Source: Heterotrichella gracilis (Eukaryota > Sar > Xanthophyceae > Tribonematales > Xanthonemataceae). From it: 64,000 nucleotides of DNA. Position 1 is the stretch's first letter. The number at the start of each line of letters is the position of its first letter. The notes beneath the pieces were generated by a model. The model saw nothing but the letters and a program-made list of their open reading frames with translations. It did not search any database and had not been told where the DNA came from. Positions 1 to 12,192 of the stretch are shown one piece after another. A program made the translations under genes and the position numbers. The stretch covers positions 1-64,000 of the forward strand of contig JAULBX010024406.1 in assembly GCA_032358255.1 (NCBI GenBank), read 5' to 3'.

Positions 1-165
1 TGCGGTAGCACCCTAGGCACAACCCTAGGGTTTAGGGTGCGCGCGGCACCACCAACAAAAACAAAATAGGGTCTAGGGTGCGCACGGCAGCACCCTAGGC
101 ATAACCCTAGAATTTGGGTTGCGCGCGGCAGCACCCTAGGCACACCTCTAGGGTTTGATAGTTGA
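1..165. repeat. Degenerate subtelomeric-like repeat, about 3 units
   Basis: Three imperfect units of roughly 50 bp share the core GCACCCTAGGCA..ACCCTAG followed by GGGTTTAGGGTGCGCGCGGC. The units contain both CCCTAG and TTTAGGG-like words, so they look like a decayed telomere-associated repeat. Position at the window edge next to the CCCTAAA tract at 1438 supports a subtelomeric reading. The array may continue to the left, outside the window. Confidence 0.6.
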
Positions 166-289
166 AAGTTTAACTGGCACTAATCAACGTACTCTGAAGT
201 GTTGGACTTCTGCTGGCTCTCGCTCGGCTTCTATTCACTGTTCGCAATGGCGTTCTATACCGTTCCAGACTGCATGGTGCCTGGATACG

Positions 290-1030
290 TTGCATGCGAC
301 AAGCTCCAGGCCCCAGGCCCACCCCAACCCCTAAGGCGCGCTACCATGCCTACCACGGCCTAACGCCCAGCCCTACCCCACCCCCCGGGGGTGCGCTACC
401 ACGCCTACCATGCCTACCATGCCTACCATGGTTCCAGGCCCCAGGCCCACCCCACCCCCTAAGGCGCGCTACCATGCCTACCATGGCATTACGCCCAGCC
501 TAACCCACCCCTGAAAGGCGCACTACCATGCCTACCATGGCCCCAGGCCGCAGGCCCACCCCACCCCCTAAGGCGCGCTCCCATGCCTACAAAGCCTACC
601 ATGGCCCTGGGCCCTTACCCGTCCCACCGCCCGACTGCACGCTGCCATGCCTACCATGGCCCCAGGTCATCGACCCACCCCACCCCCCGGTGGCGCGCTA
701 CCATGCCTACCATGCCTACCATGGCCCCATTCCCTCGGCCCAGCCCCACCCCCCAGGGGCGCGCTACCATGCCTACCATGCCTACCATGGTACAGGGCCT
801 AACCCGCCCCACCCCCCGAGAGCATGCTACCATGCCTACCATGCCTACCTTGGCCCCGGGCCATGGGCCCACCCCACCCCACCGGGGCGCACTCCCATGC
901 CTACCATGGCCCTCGGCCAGACCCCACCCCCCGGGGGCGCGCTTCCATGCCTCCCATGCCTTTCATGGCCCCAGGCCATCGACCCACCCCACCCCCCGGT
1001 GGCGCTCTACCATGGCATGTAGGCTGCCAT
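290..1030. repeat. Minisatellite array, about 12 units of ~60 bp
   Basis: About twelve units are spaced 53-67 bp apart. Each begins near GCGCTACCATGCCTACCATGG and continues with a C-rich part (CCCCAGGCCCACCCCACC). Inside a unit the 9-bp word CATGCCTAC is itself repeated one to three times, so unit length varies by small-unit gain and loss. Several frames stay open across the array because of the repeat, but the predicted peptides are only Pro/His/Tyr repeats. I do not regard them as genes. Confidence 0.85.
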
Positions 1031-2644
1031 GCCTACTATAACCCTGAACCCTAAATGCTAACCCCCACTCCTAATTGCCCACGCCTAACTTATACACCGC
1101 AAGTCTACACCCTAAAGCCCTGCGGGAGCTAGACCCTTATCCCTAGGGATTAAAAGTTTAGGGTTTTCATCCTATCTCACCACCCACATCTCCAAACCCA
1201 AATTCGAAAAAAGATTCTGAAAGCCCTGAGCATGTGCTCTGCAGCCATGTTGAGCCACGTGTCAAGGGATGTATACTACGATCTGCACAATCGAAAAACA
1301 TTGATTAACTTGGTCAAAAACCAAGAACGTGCATTCACTGGCAGCCCTGTAGTGGCATATCTCACCCAATACCACTCCGTTTTTACTCGCAGCACGACGC
1401 TGGAAAGCTGGCTTTATCATCTATCTGGATCCGTGCCCTAAACCCTAAAAACCCTAAACCCTAAAGCCTAAACCCTAAACCCTAAACCCTAAAGCCTAAA
1501 CCCTAAACCCTAAAATGCAACCCTAAACCCTAAAGCTCAAGCCCAAAGCTCAAATATTAAAGCCCAAAGCTCAAAGGCTAAAGCTCAAACTTTGAGCTTT
1601 AGCCCAAAGCTCAAACTATGCTATGCTACACGCTACGGTAGTAGCCTACACAGCCCATGCACGCATGCATGTGAACTGTTACAGCCTGTTACAGCCTCTG
1701 AAGCTCTCTAGTAATAGGCCTCCTGAATTGCATCAATGGGCCGTCCCAGACATAATTATGGGAATTATAATTTTAAATTTACAAGAACTCGTATGTCCGG
1801 CAGCCGCTGCGCAAACATACTATGATACGTTGCAATTGCTAGAGTCGTCTGAAGTATGCCATGCATGCAGCCCATATGATATGATACATGACTTGTACAA
1901 AATTGCGTTTCATGCTAGTAGCCGGCCCAATCAATTACTAGTCACTATGATAGCATTTGCTATAGCTAGCATGCGTCATGACAGACTGAGTGTGACAGTC
2001 ACTATATTATATGGCCACATGCGGCAGAACATGGCATTGCGCATGCGTATGCCATACCATTTGTATCATGATCATGATCTCGTCAAGTTACTATACGTAC
2101 CCCATGGGTGATTAATCTATTAGGTTGGTAACTAATTGGTTTGATTGTCCCATGGGTGACCCTTGGGACACTAGTGGTATGATAACTGCAATTATAACTT
2201 CGGCCTCAACGGGGTCCCCAGACCTCAATTTGAACCACAACGTTGGCAGGACCAACTTGGAGTTCCATGGAAACACTGTTGGCAAGTACTCTTCTTGGGT
2301 GAATCAACATTATTTAAGTCTTCAAAACTGGCACAGAATTGTGGCTCAGCCTGATGCTCGAACATTCAATGATTTTTATTGTTGGGCAAGGTCACAGTGC
2401 AAATCCCAGGCTGGGCCGATCATTACAACAAACGGGGACAAGATGCATGCGTAACTGAGTCTCATTGCATATTATAGCCACAGCTTCGAATGTATTTCCA
2501 TGGCGCATCACTTCAATTTGACTGGCAACATGTGTTGCCAAAAAATAGAAGCTAATCACCCACACCGATCATAATGACTATCTATGCAAGCCAATCTGCA
2601 GCCACTCATCCTTCACAACGTGAACAACAAATGGCGTTCAAAGT
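1031..2644. other. Gene-poor stretch; two unrecognised open frames
   Basis: Apart from the telomere-like tract (1438-1620) I recognise nothing here. Two plus-strand frames are open: 1623-2111 (162 codons) and 2125-2454 (109 codons, starting in WFDCPMGDPWDTSGM). Both are lower in GC than the genes to the right and show no known domain. The second has a fairly natural amino-acid mix and could be a small gene or an old mobile-element fragment, but I cannot support a product. Confidence 0.35.
1438..1620 (+). repeat. Telomere-like CCCTAAA tract decaying into AAGCTCAAA repeats
   Basis: From 1438 to about 1535 the sequence is a run of CCCTAAA with variants (CCCTAAAA, GCCTAAA, ATGCAA). It then changes into a repeat of AAGCCCAAAGCTCAAA type with an internal inversion (CTTTGAGCTTTAG) near 1590. 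CCCTAAA is the complement of the plant/algal TTTAGGG telomere repeat, and reading CCCTAAA left to right on the plus strand is the orientation of a left chromosome end. The tract is imperfect and lies inside other sequence, so it is an interstitial or subtelomeric relic rather than the telomere itself. Confidence 0.8.
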
Positions 2645-5600
2645 TCATGCTAATCCCATGTCCTTCAGTGTGTCTGCTCGTCGCGTAGTGCGTCGCCCTG
2701 CCACTGCACGTGCAAGGGCTTGCTTTATTTCAGTTGCACCCGCGTCCATGGCCCCATCCTTGCCAGCAAGTGCCCGGTTGCTTCTGCTTGTGGCACGTGT
2801 GCTAGAAGGCACATCTGCTCCATAGCCCACCATCTGTGAGCAGTCCATCATCTGCGGGGTGCATGCTTGCTTGAGGCGCTGGTTCAACCATGAATGCATG
2901 TGCAAGGCAAAACGCAACCACATAATGCAAAGCAATATCCCAGCGCAATCATCATCACCTCACACACATGATAAATTGCAGACAATGTGTACCTGTGACA
3001 TGCCGCACTCATCTACGCAGCGCACGGGCTTGCACCGCTTTCCCGCTGCAAGCAGCTCTTGCCCCTCAAAATCTTTACGCCGTCGAGCACTGCGACCTGT
3101 GCCAAATGGCATGACCAGACAGGGGAACCACCGCTTAGGAGAGTACTTGAGTTGCAATCGTTGATGATATTAAACTGCCATTACATTACACACTCTTCGT
3201 CACCTGCCCAGCTGTGCATATTTAAATGACTATTGACGAGCACAGGACCTGGGTTTCCAGCCCCACCTCTTGATGGTTGCGTCCGTAGAGGCAGTTCCTG
3301 CTGGGATTGCCCCTCCGGTGCCGCTCCGCCAGAGTAGTTTTCAAGCATAGCTGCCATGCGGTCCAGACCATGCACAAAGTCGTCGTCATCCCCATCCTCC
3401 ACATGCCCAGTGGTGGCACCGCCATTCTGCCCCCCCTGCAGCGCATGCCGTAGGCATTGCAGATGCAGGTGGAGCAAACAACGCAATCAACCAATGATTT
3501 GGCAATAACATGTACTGCCTGAACAACAGTAATTTGCATCCATTCATCACACAACTAAAGTGATATCCTTGTACTCCACAACATTTGCTGAAATATATTC
3601 TGTCAAGGAGTGTCCCCACCTGAGAGCCATGTGATGCACTCACTGCCCCACTGCCCTCTTCCACTCCGCTGCCGCCCCCACCACTGGCTGCAGGAACATG
3701 GCCACCTTGCCCTGCCCCGTGGCTGAAAGCGCTTGCACTGGCCTGCGCTGGTTCTCCCTGTTTGCCAGCCTGACCATGTACCAGATTGTGCAAGCCGCTG
3801 AAATCCGAGGGTGGAGCAGCAAGCAGCCTTGATGTGAAGTGAGTGACTGGGCCAACCTGCAGGGACGGCAGAACTCAATGATCACTACCTGCAAATTTAC
3901 CCAATCACACAACCAGTCAAAGAAGGTTGCATTGTACATTTGGTCAGTATCCGATAAATCCCATCACAACACACCTTGCTCTCATCATCCAGCACTGCTC
4001 CCGTCATGGATTCCCAGCTGCGCTTGCCAATGGGTTGGGCAGGGGGCCCGGCAGGCGGGAGCCCTTGGGGTGGCGCAGGTTGCAGCAGACGGTTCAGCGT
4101 AGGCAGCCTTGGCTGTCCATCCAGAGCACCAGCGCCAGATCCTGCATCCACCAGCATGATTGAAACAAACATGTACACAGTTGGCAACCAAACAGTTGCA
4201 AGAGCTGCAACAGCCACCGCTGCCACGTAGTGTACCCCTGTACCATGGTAACAGGAGCCCAAGGGATGAAAGTGGTGACTGGCCATCACTGTGGAGTGTG
4301 ACCTGTGCACAGGCACCTGAACAACTAGTGCGGGCAACGACACCAGTGACAGCAACCGCACCTGCAGCCTCAGCCCATGCATGCGCACTGCCACCATCAT
4401 CCACCGTGGCTGGCTGCCCGCCTATTGAAGGGCCCCCCGGTCCTGCTCCGCTGTGTGGGTACCTATGCGGGTGTTGCGCGTCAGGGTGCACCTTGTCGCT
4501 CACCGCCTGCGCTTGTGTGCCTGGCACTTGGCTGGCCATGGGCTGGCGGCCTGGGCGGGCCTGGGAGGTGCTGGGAGCTGGCTGTGGTGGAGGCAAGGGG
4601 TGAACAAAAGGCGCCTCGTCCACCTTGCGCCCTTCTGTTAGACACTCCACCAGCCATGCATGCCCCACCGGGATAATGTGCGACAGCGATCGCATATGCC
4701 TGCAACACAGCGGGCAATGTCACGGATGTCCCCCCGTCTGCATGCAGTCGGCAGGGGCAGTGGGTGCACCATCACTCACACCCAGCCACCAGGAGCAGGT
4801 GGAGTGGGTGCAACAGCCTTGACAGGAGCAAACCACAGCCTCCCTCACCCTAGGCTTTTGTACTTTGCGCTTCCGTTGAGGTTGTCAATGACCAGGTGCG
4901 TGACCCGCCTGTCCATGGCAGCCTGGCAGCTCGCCCCAGTCTTCTGTGCCAGCGCATGGAGGCGTGTCGTGATGAATGCGTCATAGCTGGAGGTGCACAC
5001 CCTGGGTACATAGAGCACAAACATGAGGCATTGCTACATACGGAGCCAGTCAAGCAAGTGAGCTATGATGTGCGGTGCAGCCAAAGCACAGGTGTCAATC
5101 TGTTCCATTGTCTCACCCACCGCACCTAACATCTGCCATGCCCGGCAGTGGCTCATTGTCTGCCTTTGCATAGGGCAGTGGGCGGTAAAGCGCCGGCATG
5201 GTCTCTACAGGCACCAGGGATTTGGTGTCCATGCAGTCAACCACCCAGCGCACCGTGAAGTAGTGGGTCTCAGGCACTGCGGGGGGCGGCAGAAGGGTGA
5301 GGATCCGTGCGCAGGAAACACACCTAAGGCAAAATGCACACGCGCCCCAGCACAGCATGCAAAGTACACAGTGTGGAGAAGTCAGTATTCCAATGCTTTG
5401 TTCCAACTACGCAAATCAGGCAGAGGTACTATCCCCGTTACCCAGGCATGCCAGTGCGCACCCAGGTTGAAGTCTGGCTGTGTGCGCCTGAGCTTGTTGA
5501 TGACTGACTTGGTGAAGCCAAACTCTGGAACCAGTGCCGCCAGCTGCCTGGGCACCTGCCCCTTGGCCCGCATCTCCCCTGCCTCCTGCCCCACCAGCCT

Positions 5601-8600
5601 AGCTGTCTTGGCAGTGAACAGGCGGCCTCCATGCTGGCGGATGACGGTCTCAATGTCGGCCATAGTCGCCTGGTCTACACCACCAGACACATGCTTAGAC
5701 CAGGTACCAGCGGTTTCAGTATACTTTGTGTCATCGCAAAAAGTGGCAGGTTGCACTTCGTCGCAGCAACAGGGGTGCGCATGGTAAATGGTGATGAATG
5801 AGGTGTGTGGCAAGCAGTTCGCACCTGGCGTTCCCACTATGGCGCACAAGGTGAAGCACATGCCCAGCAGCGGCCGGCCAGTCACGTCTGATTGGGAGAC
5901 AGTGCTTGCTGCTCCACACCCCCCAGATACAGCACCTCGTTTGGGCTGCAGTTCATGGCAAGCGCATCAGTCACACATCAGCAGAGGTTGGGGCACCAAG
6001 CCCCACAACTGCACTACTGGACAAGTTGATTGATCGCCAACATCACACTATGAATACTTTCAACACCGTTTGATTACTGCCCCACACCACACAACACCCA
6101 ACCACCCCCAGTAATATACAAGGGCTGACTTTAGGTTTTGAAGAATTTAGGGCCAGGCAAACTGCAGACCCTACAAAAAAATATGGCAGAACATACCTAT
6201 ACCTATGCCAACAGGACTTTGAAATGCAGATTGTGTGACCTCACAGTATACCGTAATGAAAGTTCTAAGATTTTATGGGCAATTAACCTTTTGTAAAAAT
6301 GTTGGTACAATTAATCTGAAGAATAGATAAGAATGTAGTGATTTTTTCAAGAACAGTAGGTAGATACTACTAATTGAGTAGGCAATTATTTCGCGAAGCA
6401 AAACGCGAAATACTTGGCATGCTCCTTTTGATTTACACGGAAGAAGTCCAGAAAATAACAGACTTGGCGGAGCAAGGTATGCAAGGGTGTCGCTGTAAAG
6501 GGTGCAACTTCTGCACCACCCTGTGTAAAAGCCCTAGCCACACAGCCAGGTGTGCTCCGCAACCACCATTACCTGCGCACTGGATGACAGATACTGCTGT
6601 GCGACTTCAAAGCGCTGGTCTGCGGGGAGTGTGTGTGAGCGGCCTTGGCAGCGCCTCAGCCAGTCCAGGTTGACTGCGTGCACTTGGCGGGGGAAGCGCT
6701 GCAGGTGTTCTAGTACAGCGGCGGCCTCCTCGGCGCTCAAGTCGGAGCCAATCTGGGGGCAACAAGCAGCTGATGAAGGCAATGGTTGGAAGCGAATATG
6801 CCGCATGCGAATGGCTCACAGCCCATACAGCCCACACCTAAAAGCAAATGGCTAACATGGCATATGGTGCATGCAGATGACTTGGCAACCCCCTGGCCTT
6901 ATCCATCCATCAGGCGCAAATGCACGTGGCCTGCACCATGCTGTCATGATAGGAGCCATAATGTAAAACTGCCGAAAATGAGTTTTGGTGACACACATAA
7001 CCTAACCCAGGTGTTGCAATGACAACCATCCATACTGCCTGCCGAGGCGAACCAGCACCAGCTGCTGGCATTCTGGCAGTGTGAGTGCATGTCAGGGAAC
7101 AATGCACCACTGTCGTGCAGCGGATTCGCACCACAATGTGGGTCACTTGCGGACGCAGGTCTGAGTAGCGCGTGGCTCCACCCTCGCGCACTATACGTAT
7201 CATCTCCAGCTGCTCATCACGCGTGCAGCCGCACAGGTGCACACGCACACCGTCCAGGAACATGCAGTCCACCTCAGCGCCAAGACCAATGCTAGTGCCT
7301 GCACCTGCTCCACCACAACATGTCGCCAGTCAGCAAGGGCCAAAACAGGAGGAAAAATGTTGATCGATGCATTGGGTGCAAAAGAAGACCCGTTCATGCA
7401 GGTGGCGTTGCCACAATGGTGTGGCTCCCTGTCAACACCCAGTTGGCAAGTGGTGGCCTCTTGACCCCAAGCACTGCGCTAGGGCTGCACAAGGCCTGCT
7501 GCGCACCTGGTGGCATGGGATCCCCTGCCTCTGCAATGAGCGCTTCCCATTCTGTGTCGTGACTGGCAGTAGTGGCCTCTTGGCCAGGCAAGCCCGCTGC
7601 AGGCATCCGACCATGGCTAGAACATGCTGCTGCAGGGGGCTGCTCTCTGTGCCCTTGCTGTGCGCTGCTGGCGGCTCGTTCAGCTATTTGCAGGACAGAG
7701 GTTGCCTGGTGTGGTTTATTGCTTGTTGCCTGGGGCTGCGCTGGACCCCTGGAGACATATTTTACCTCTTAGTTCAATCGCCAACCATGAGGAACGCGCG
7801 GCATGCATCCACTGGCAATATATCGTGCACCACCAGTTGGGTACACAATAAACGCCTTACATCCTGCTCCGCCCATACCTGGTGCTGGTGGGCGCCTTCC
7901 CTGTGCATGCATGGGACTCGGGCGCCATAGCCGATGGCAAGCTGGTTGTTTGCTCAGCACGGGTGTAGTTGGGAGGCGCCACAATAGCAAACGCTGCTGG
8001 TGGGATGTGGTAGCCCGTGCTTTGGCAAGCTGCCAGCCACTGCGGAGTGGCAATGGGGGTGCCCCACTCCCATGCAGCCCTGCACTAGGTTGAGCAGTGA
8101 TGTCAAGCAAAGGCAAGCAGCTGCTCCACAAGCCAGCCTGCCATCATTTGGTGTGCATTTCAATGCCTGCAGACAGCCACTGGAGCAAGCAGGCATGACC
8201 AAGAATCACTTACTCGCACTTGCCCTTCGCTCCATCCCTGCTAGGCTCCCATCGAGGGGAGATGAGGTGTGTCACCCCCATCCGGCTCATGCTGGCTGAG
8301 GTAACCCCACCCAAGAGCTCGATTTGATTCCCAAGTGCCGCCTTGTCCCTCCCGCTGAGCGCAGTGATGCTCAGTGTGCAACCATCCAATGGCAGCTTGA
8401 CGTGACACGTGTATGGAACCTGTCAAAGCGTCAGCAATAAGGCATCGACAAACTATGCAGCTGGAAAAGTTGGGTGCAACCAAGTCTCATGAGACCCGCA
8501 ACAGGCTATGTGTGCACCACCGCATACAGCAGCGGTATTTTTGTGGTCAAAGTCATAAAATGGGAACACTGCTAGTCTCAAACTAGACAACAAGACGTGT

Positions 8601-9293
8601 GACAGGTGGCTGCCTACCTTGTCTCCTGTTGCATGGCAAGCCTCAAGCCAGCTGACTTTGACCACAGTGATGGTATGCCCCGACAGTGCAACCTCCTGTG
8701 ACAAGAAGTAGAGTTGGCTTTGAAAGGTGCCAGTTGCTGGGTTGGCAAGCACCGCTAATAGCGGGGGTGTTGCGCAATATCCACGGGAAGTTGTGCGCCT
8801 CTTTTAAGTTGAAGCACCGTGATAGGTTGAAGTGTATGATACGACCTGGCGCAGCTTGTAGACTGTGTTCCAGGCCAGGGTGCAGGCCACTACTGAAGCG
8901 CAGAGGACTGGAAAACAGCATGGTACTGCGACTATGGTATTGCACTCAACGGTTGAAGTGCTTGCACGGAACAAGGTGGTGGGAAAATTCGCAGAGGACG
9001 AGCTTAAAGAGAATTGGCAGTTATGGATACTCAAAGCCCAAAGGGTATGCTCAATGACATGCTGTGGGAAGCGCACACTCAATCGCTGGGTGGGAAATAT
9101 GGGCTACCTGGTATTCAGACGCAGTAACGTCCTCGCCAACCAGTACATCAGGAAGCTTGTCATCAGAAAGCTTTGTGGTGCAGTGGCCACCTAGGCTCGA
9201 GACTTGGGCTGCTAAATGCTCTTTGGCAGCTGGGGCCACACCAAACAGCAGGATGGTGGAGCCAGACAGGCACAGGTTGGGAGGTCCTTCCAT
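2645..9293 (-). CDS. Multi-BRCT protein, TopBP1/Dpb11/MEI1-like
   Basis: Proteins of this family are phosphopeptide-binding scaffolds of replication initiation and ATR checkpoint signalling in the nucleus. At least five BRCT modules appear in order. BRCT1: exons 9293-9108 and 8695-8618, ending VVKVSWLEACHATGDK. BRCT2: 8419-8214 and 8079-7879, with GVTHLI and TPQWLAACQSTGY. BRCT3: about 7280-6560, with LDGVRVHLCG, VTHIVV and NLDWLRRC. BRCT4: C-terminal half at 5276-5126, with FTVRWVVDC. BRCT5: 5001-4849 and from 4699, with RVTHLVID and GHAWLVECL. Exon phases fit across all joins listed. Exons 7879-5276 and those after about 4600 are only approximate. The last exons are Pro/Gly/Ser-rich and basic, and end at 2645. 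I chose the start at 9293 because BRCT1 begins a few residues later, as in Dpb11; an in-frame ATG lies at 9347. A segment at 5440-5890 fits no BRCT pattern well. Confidence 0.8.
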
Positions 9294-10539
9294 TGAACCA
9301 ACTACATGATAGGCTGTGTGTTCTTCTAAACCTCTGGCACTGCGCAAGTACTACACTTCACACAGCTTGGTGGTTTGGACCGTTCAGGGGTAGCACTGGC
9401 CAACTGGGCAATGGCACCGGACAGCTGGTGTGGTTGGAAATAGGTAACAAGTAGCTATGCAATACGAAAAGAACAATATTCAGAGGTTGTGCCGGAGAGG
9501 TCCTGTGGCAGAGCGCTTTCACGGTGTTCGTACGGCCTGTAGGCTGATATGCATGCATATCTGGAAGACGACAGGCCGTAAACGAACTCGCGAGTGACAC
9601 AATAAGAAGAACAATACGCTATGGTAGACCTAGGAACATAGTTGCTTTCCCCTTCCAGAAGACTGGTTAACGTTATAACAGCAATCGAACTCGTGCCATT
9701 TTCAAATGTTCAGCACACCTTATACCCTTAGTTAGGGTCTTTCACAAAGTAAAATAAAACAAATTACAGTTCAAATAACCACTCCGAGTGCTGCAGCCGT
9801 TGGTACCAAGCTCAATGCAGCCCGGAATGGCATGCAAGACATCACAGCATTGTGAACAAGTCTGGTACTACGTAACTGTTCCACACATTTCACTCGCTGG
9901 CCGCCTGGAAGGCAGTTGGCGCCATACCAAGCCGCACGCCAGCGCACCCCACACGGTGAGCTTTACCTGAGACATCAATAACGGGAACGAGGAAGCACAG
10001 CTAAGTTTTCCGTATTTTGGCGTGTACGAGGTACTACCAGATGTCTGATGGCTTTGTGATCCAGAGTTGTTGCTACGTGGGGAGTGCCACTCGCAGATGG
10101 GCATATATGCACACGTGTGTGGGGACTTCATTTGACAAAAAGAGTTGTGCTGGGCTGTTGCAGTTGTCTGCTTTTACACACTATTACTCTCAAATTATTC
10201 ACTTATCCACCATAGCCTTTGTCTTGAGGCTTCTGTGATACTGCAATTGGGAAGCCTTCGGGTTTTGTTCAAGGAATGCATCCACTGTGCCAGTCACAAA
10301 CGGAGCACGCTGCACCACCTGCAAAACTTGTGGGGCAATCAGCTGCAAGTAGCTGCTGCTGCTTCCATGCATGCGCCCGATTCCAATGTTGTCTGTCAGG
10401 AACATGAAGACCAAATGCACAGAGACTCAATAGTGTTATGTTGCCAGGCAACAAACAGGTGAGCCACCTAAACTGATATCCAGCCATAATGAAAACTGGC
10501 CCTGAAAAGTGCAATAAAGAGATGGGTGATCTGATGAGT
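9294..10539. other. Intergenic stretch between two minus-strand genes
   Basis: This holds the 3' flank of the pyrophosphatase gene and the upstream region of the multi-BRCT gene. A minus-strand open frame at 10420-10199 (ending KTKAMVDK) has plausible composition but no recognisable domain, and I do not call it. TGTAA, the usual green-algal poly(A) signal word, occurs on the minus strand near 10173-10177, downstream of the pyrophosphatase stop. Nothing else is recognised. Confidence 0.4.
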
Positions 10540-11406
10540 TCATCGGTGCCTCTTGGGCACAAACAGGTCTGTGTACATGGCCATGCCCTCAGTAATGACC
10601 CTCCTTGCGTCCTCTGCCCCCAGGAACTCGTCCACCACCACTTCCTTGTTCTCGTTCTTCTTGTAGTCCTCAAAGAACCGGCGGATCTCCAGCAGCCTGT
10701 GTGTTGGCAGCTCCTTGATGTCTGTGAACCCCTTGTACTCAGGGTCGTCAGCGTGCACAGCAATGATCTTGTCATCCCTCTCCCCCTGATCTATCATGCT
10801 CATGACACCGATTGGCTTTGCCCTCAGGTAGGAGAACGGATACACAGGCTCCTGCACAGGCACACGAGCAAGTGGCACAACAAGCTCACTGATGGGCAAT
10901 ATTCGCCACAGTTGTCCCGCTCACCAACTGGCCGGCGAGGTACACATTGGCAAGAGGTGGCAACGGCAAATGCGTTTCGCCCACATACAGGTGATGCACT
11001 TGAGGCAGTTTGCCCCAAAATGCACACCGTGTCCCAGATTATTCCCCCAACCTGCATTCGTGCGTGGTCAGCCGCTAGCCGCGACAAGTTTGAGGTGTGA
11101 TACACAAGGGCAATAGGCAATAGGGGCACCACACATTGACGGTATACTTGCCTGCATCAACACCAGCACGTCCAGCGGATCGTGGTCGTCGCAGTAGGTT
11201 CGCGGGATGAAGCCATAGTTGTGGGGGTAGACGACTGAGGAGTACAGCACCCTGTCCACAAAGAGCAGGCCAGTGGTCTTGTCCAACTCGTATTTCACTT
11301 TGGAGCCACGCGGGATCTCTATCACCGCGTTAATAATGTTGGGGCACTCGTCCCCTATGTCGAGATCGTGCCAGGGATGCGAGGCAGTCGCTCGGGGGTA
11401 TGCCAT
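10540..11406 (-). CDS. Soluble inorganic pyrophosphatase (family I, plant type)
   Basis: The enzyme hydrolyses pyrophosphate to phosphate and so drives biosynthetic reactions; it needs Mg2+. Two exons, 11406-11152 and 10851-10540, give 188 residues. The family core is clear: [26 protein letters not shown], then the metal-binding acidic motif DDHDPLDV at residues 73-80. Exon 2 adds [21 protein letters not shown] and [15 protein letters not shown]. The join MQ|EPV matches plant homologues exactly and requires a GC-AG intron: the donor is CAG followed by GCAAGT at 11151. The second residue of the D-x-D-P-x-D signature is His (position 75), where Asn, Ser, Gly or Asp is usual. The start sits in a good context (CACCATGGC). 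No clear targeting peptide is seen, so it may be cytosolic, unless an upstream exon was missed. Confidence 0.93.
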
Positions 11407-12192
11407 GGTGCCGGGTGGGCGGTGTAGTGGGCGGTGTCAATGTACAACCCAACTTGCAATCGAGCAGGGGTGTATTGACCCGTCCAGAACACCTAGTTTG
11501 TCCAATGGTGTCCACTAGCATAGCTGCCTGCCTTTATGTGGGAAGGGCTTTGTGGAGCCGCACACGCAAGGCAAGCTGCAGGTGGGCACTCGAGCCAGCA
11601 GGGGGCAATCATACAGTCCACGCCCTGCCCTGACCCTGGCCCAACCGTTGCAAAACTTTTCAAAGGCAAAAAGGTTTTCAAAGATGCAAGCTTTCATCGC
11701 TGGCTGTAGTGCCCTAGCGAATCTTTCGCGGCACCAACTGTAAATCAATAAAAAAGCGCCTTTCCGCTCTGTATGGGTATGCGAGGCCGCCTGTACTCCC
11801 TCGTGCCACCCTCCCCTGACTTGTATATAACCTGCTAGTCAAGAACGCCAGTGGCACCGCCTAGCACTCCAGCTGTTTCAAGCATGTGACGGATATGTTG
11901 TGCAGAGCCGCCGCACAGATCTCACCCCTGTGGTAGAGCTTTAAAGCGGGGCCATATTTATATGCATGCACACGTCCATGGCACACAGAGCAGCCTGCTG
12001 GGCGGTTCAAGGCCACAACAACCTGGGATCCACACCATGCAGCTTATGCAGCCTCTAGTATAAATCAGCTGGTATGTTGGATCTTTGCTCCAAGCTGGCC
12101 GCACAAGTGGATTCCCCTCCCGCTGACCAGCAGCCCCCTTCCAACATGCAGGCACGGTATATTGGATAGGGTTGTGACAACGCACACGAACT
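11407..12192. promoter_or_regulatory. Divergent upstream region, pyrophosphatase / glycosyltransferase
   Basis: About 0.8 kb separates the two start codons, which point away from each other, so both promoters must lie here or very near. I see no convincing TATA box or known operator. No gene is recognised in it. Confidence 0.4.

Noticed and set aside
294-1054. Overlapping plus- and minus-strand open frames in the repeat array
   Set aside because: They follow from the repeat unit and encode only Pro/His/Tyr repeats in several frames at once.
10199-10420. 73-codon minus-strand frame between the pyrophosphatase and multi-BRCT genes
   Set aside because: No domain, no clear splice partners, and it lies where a 3' UTR is expected.
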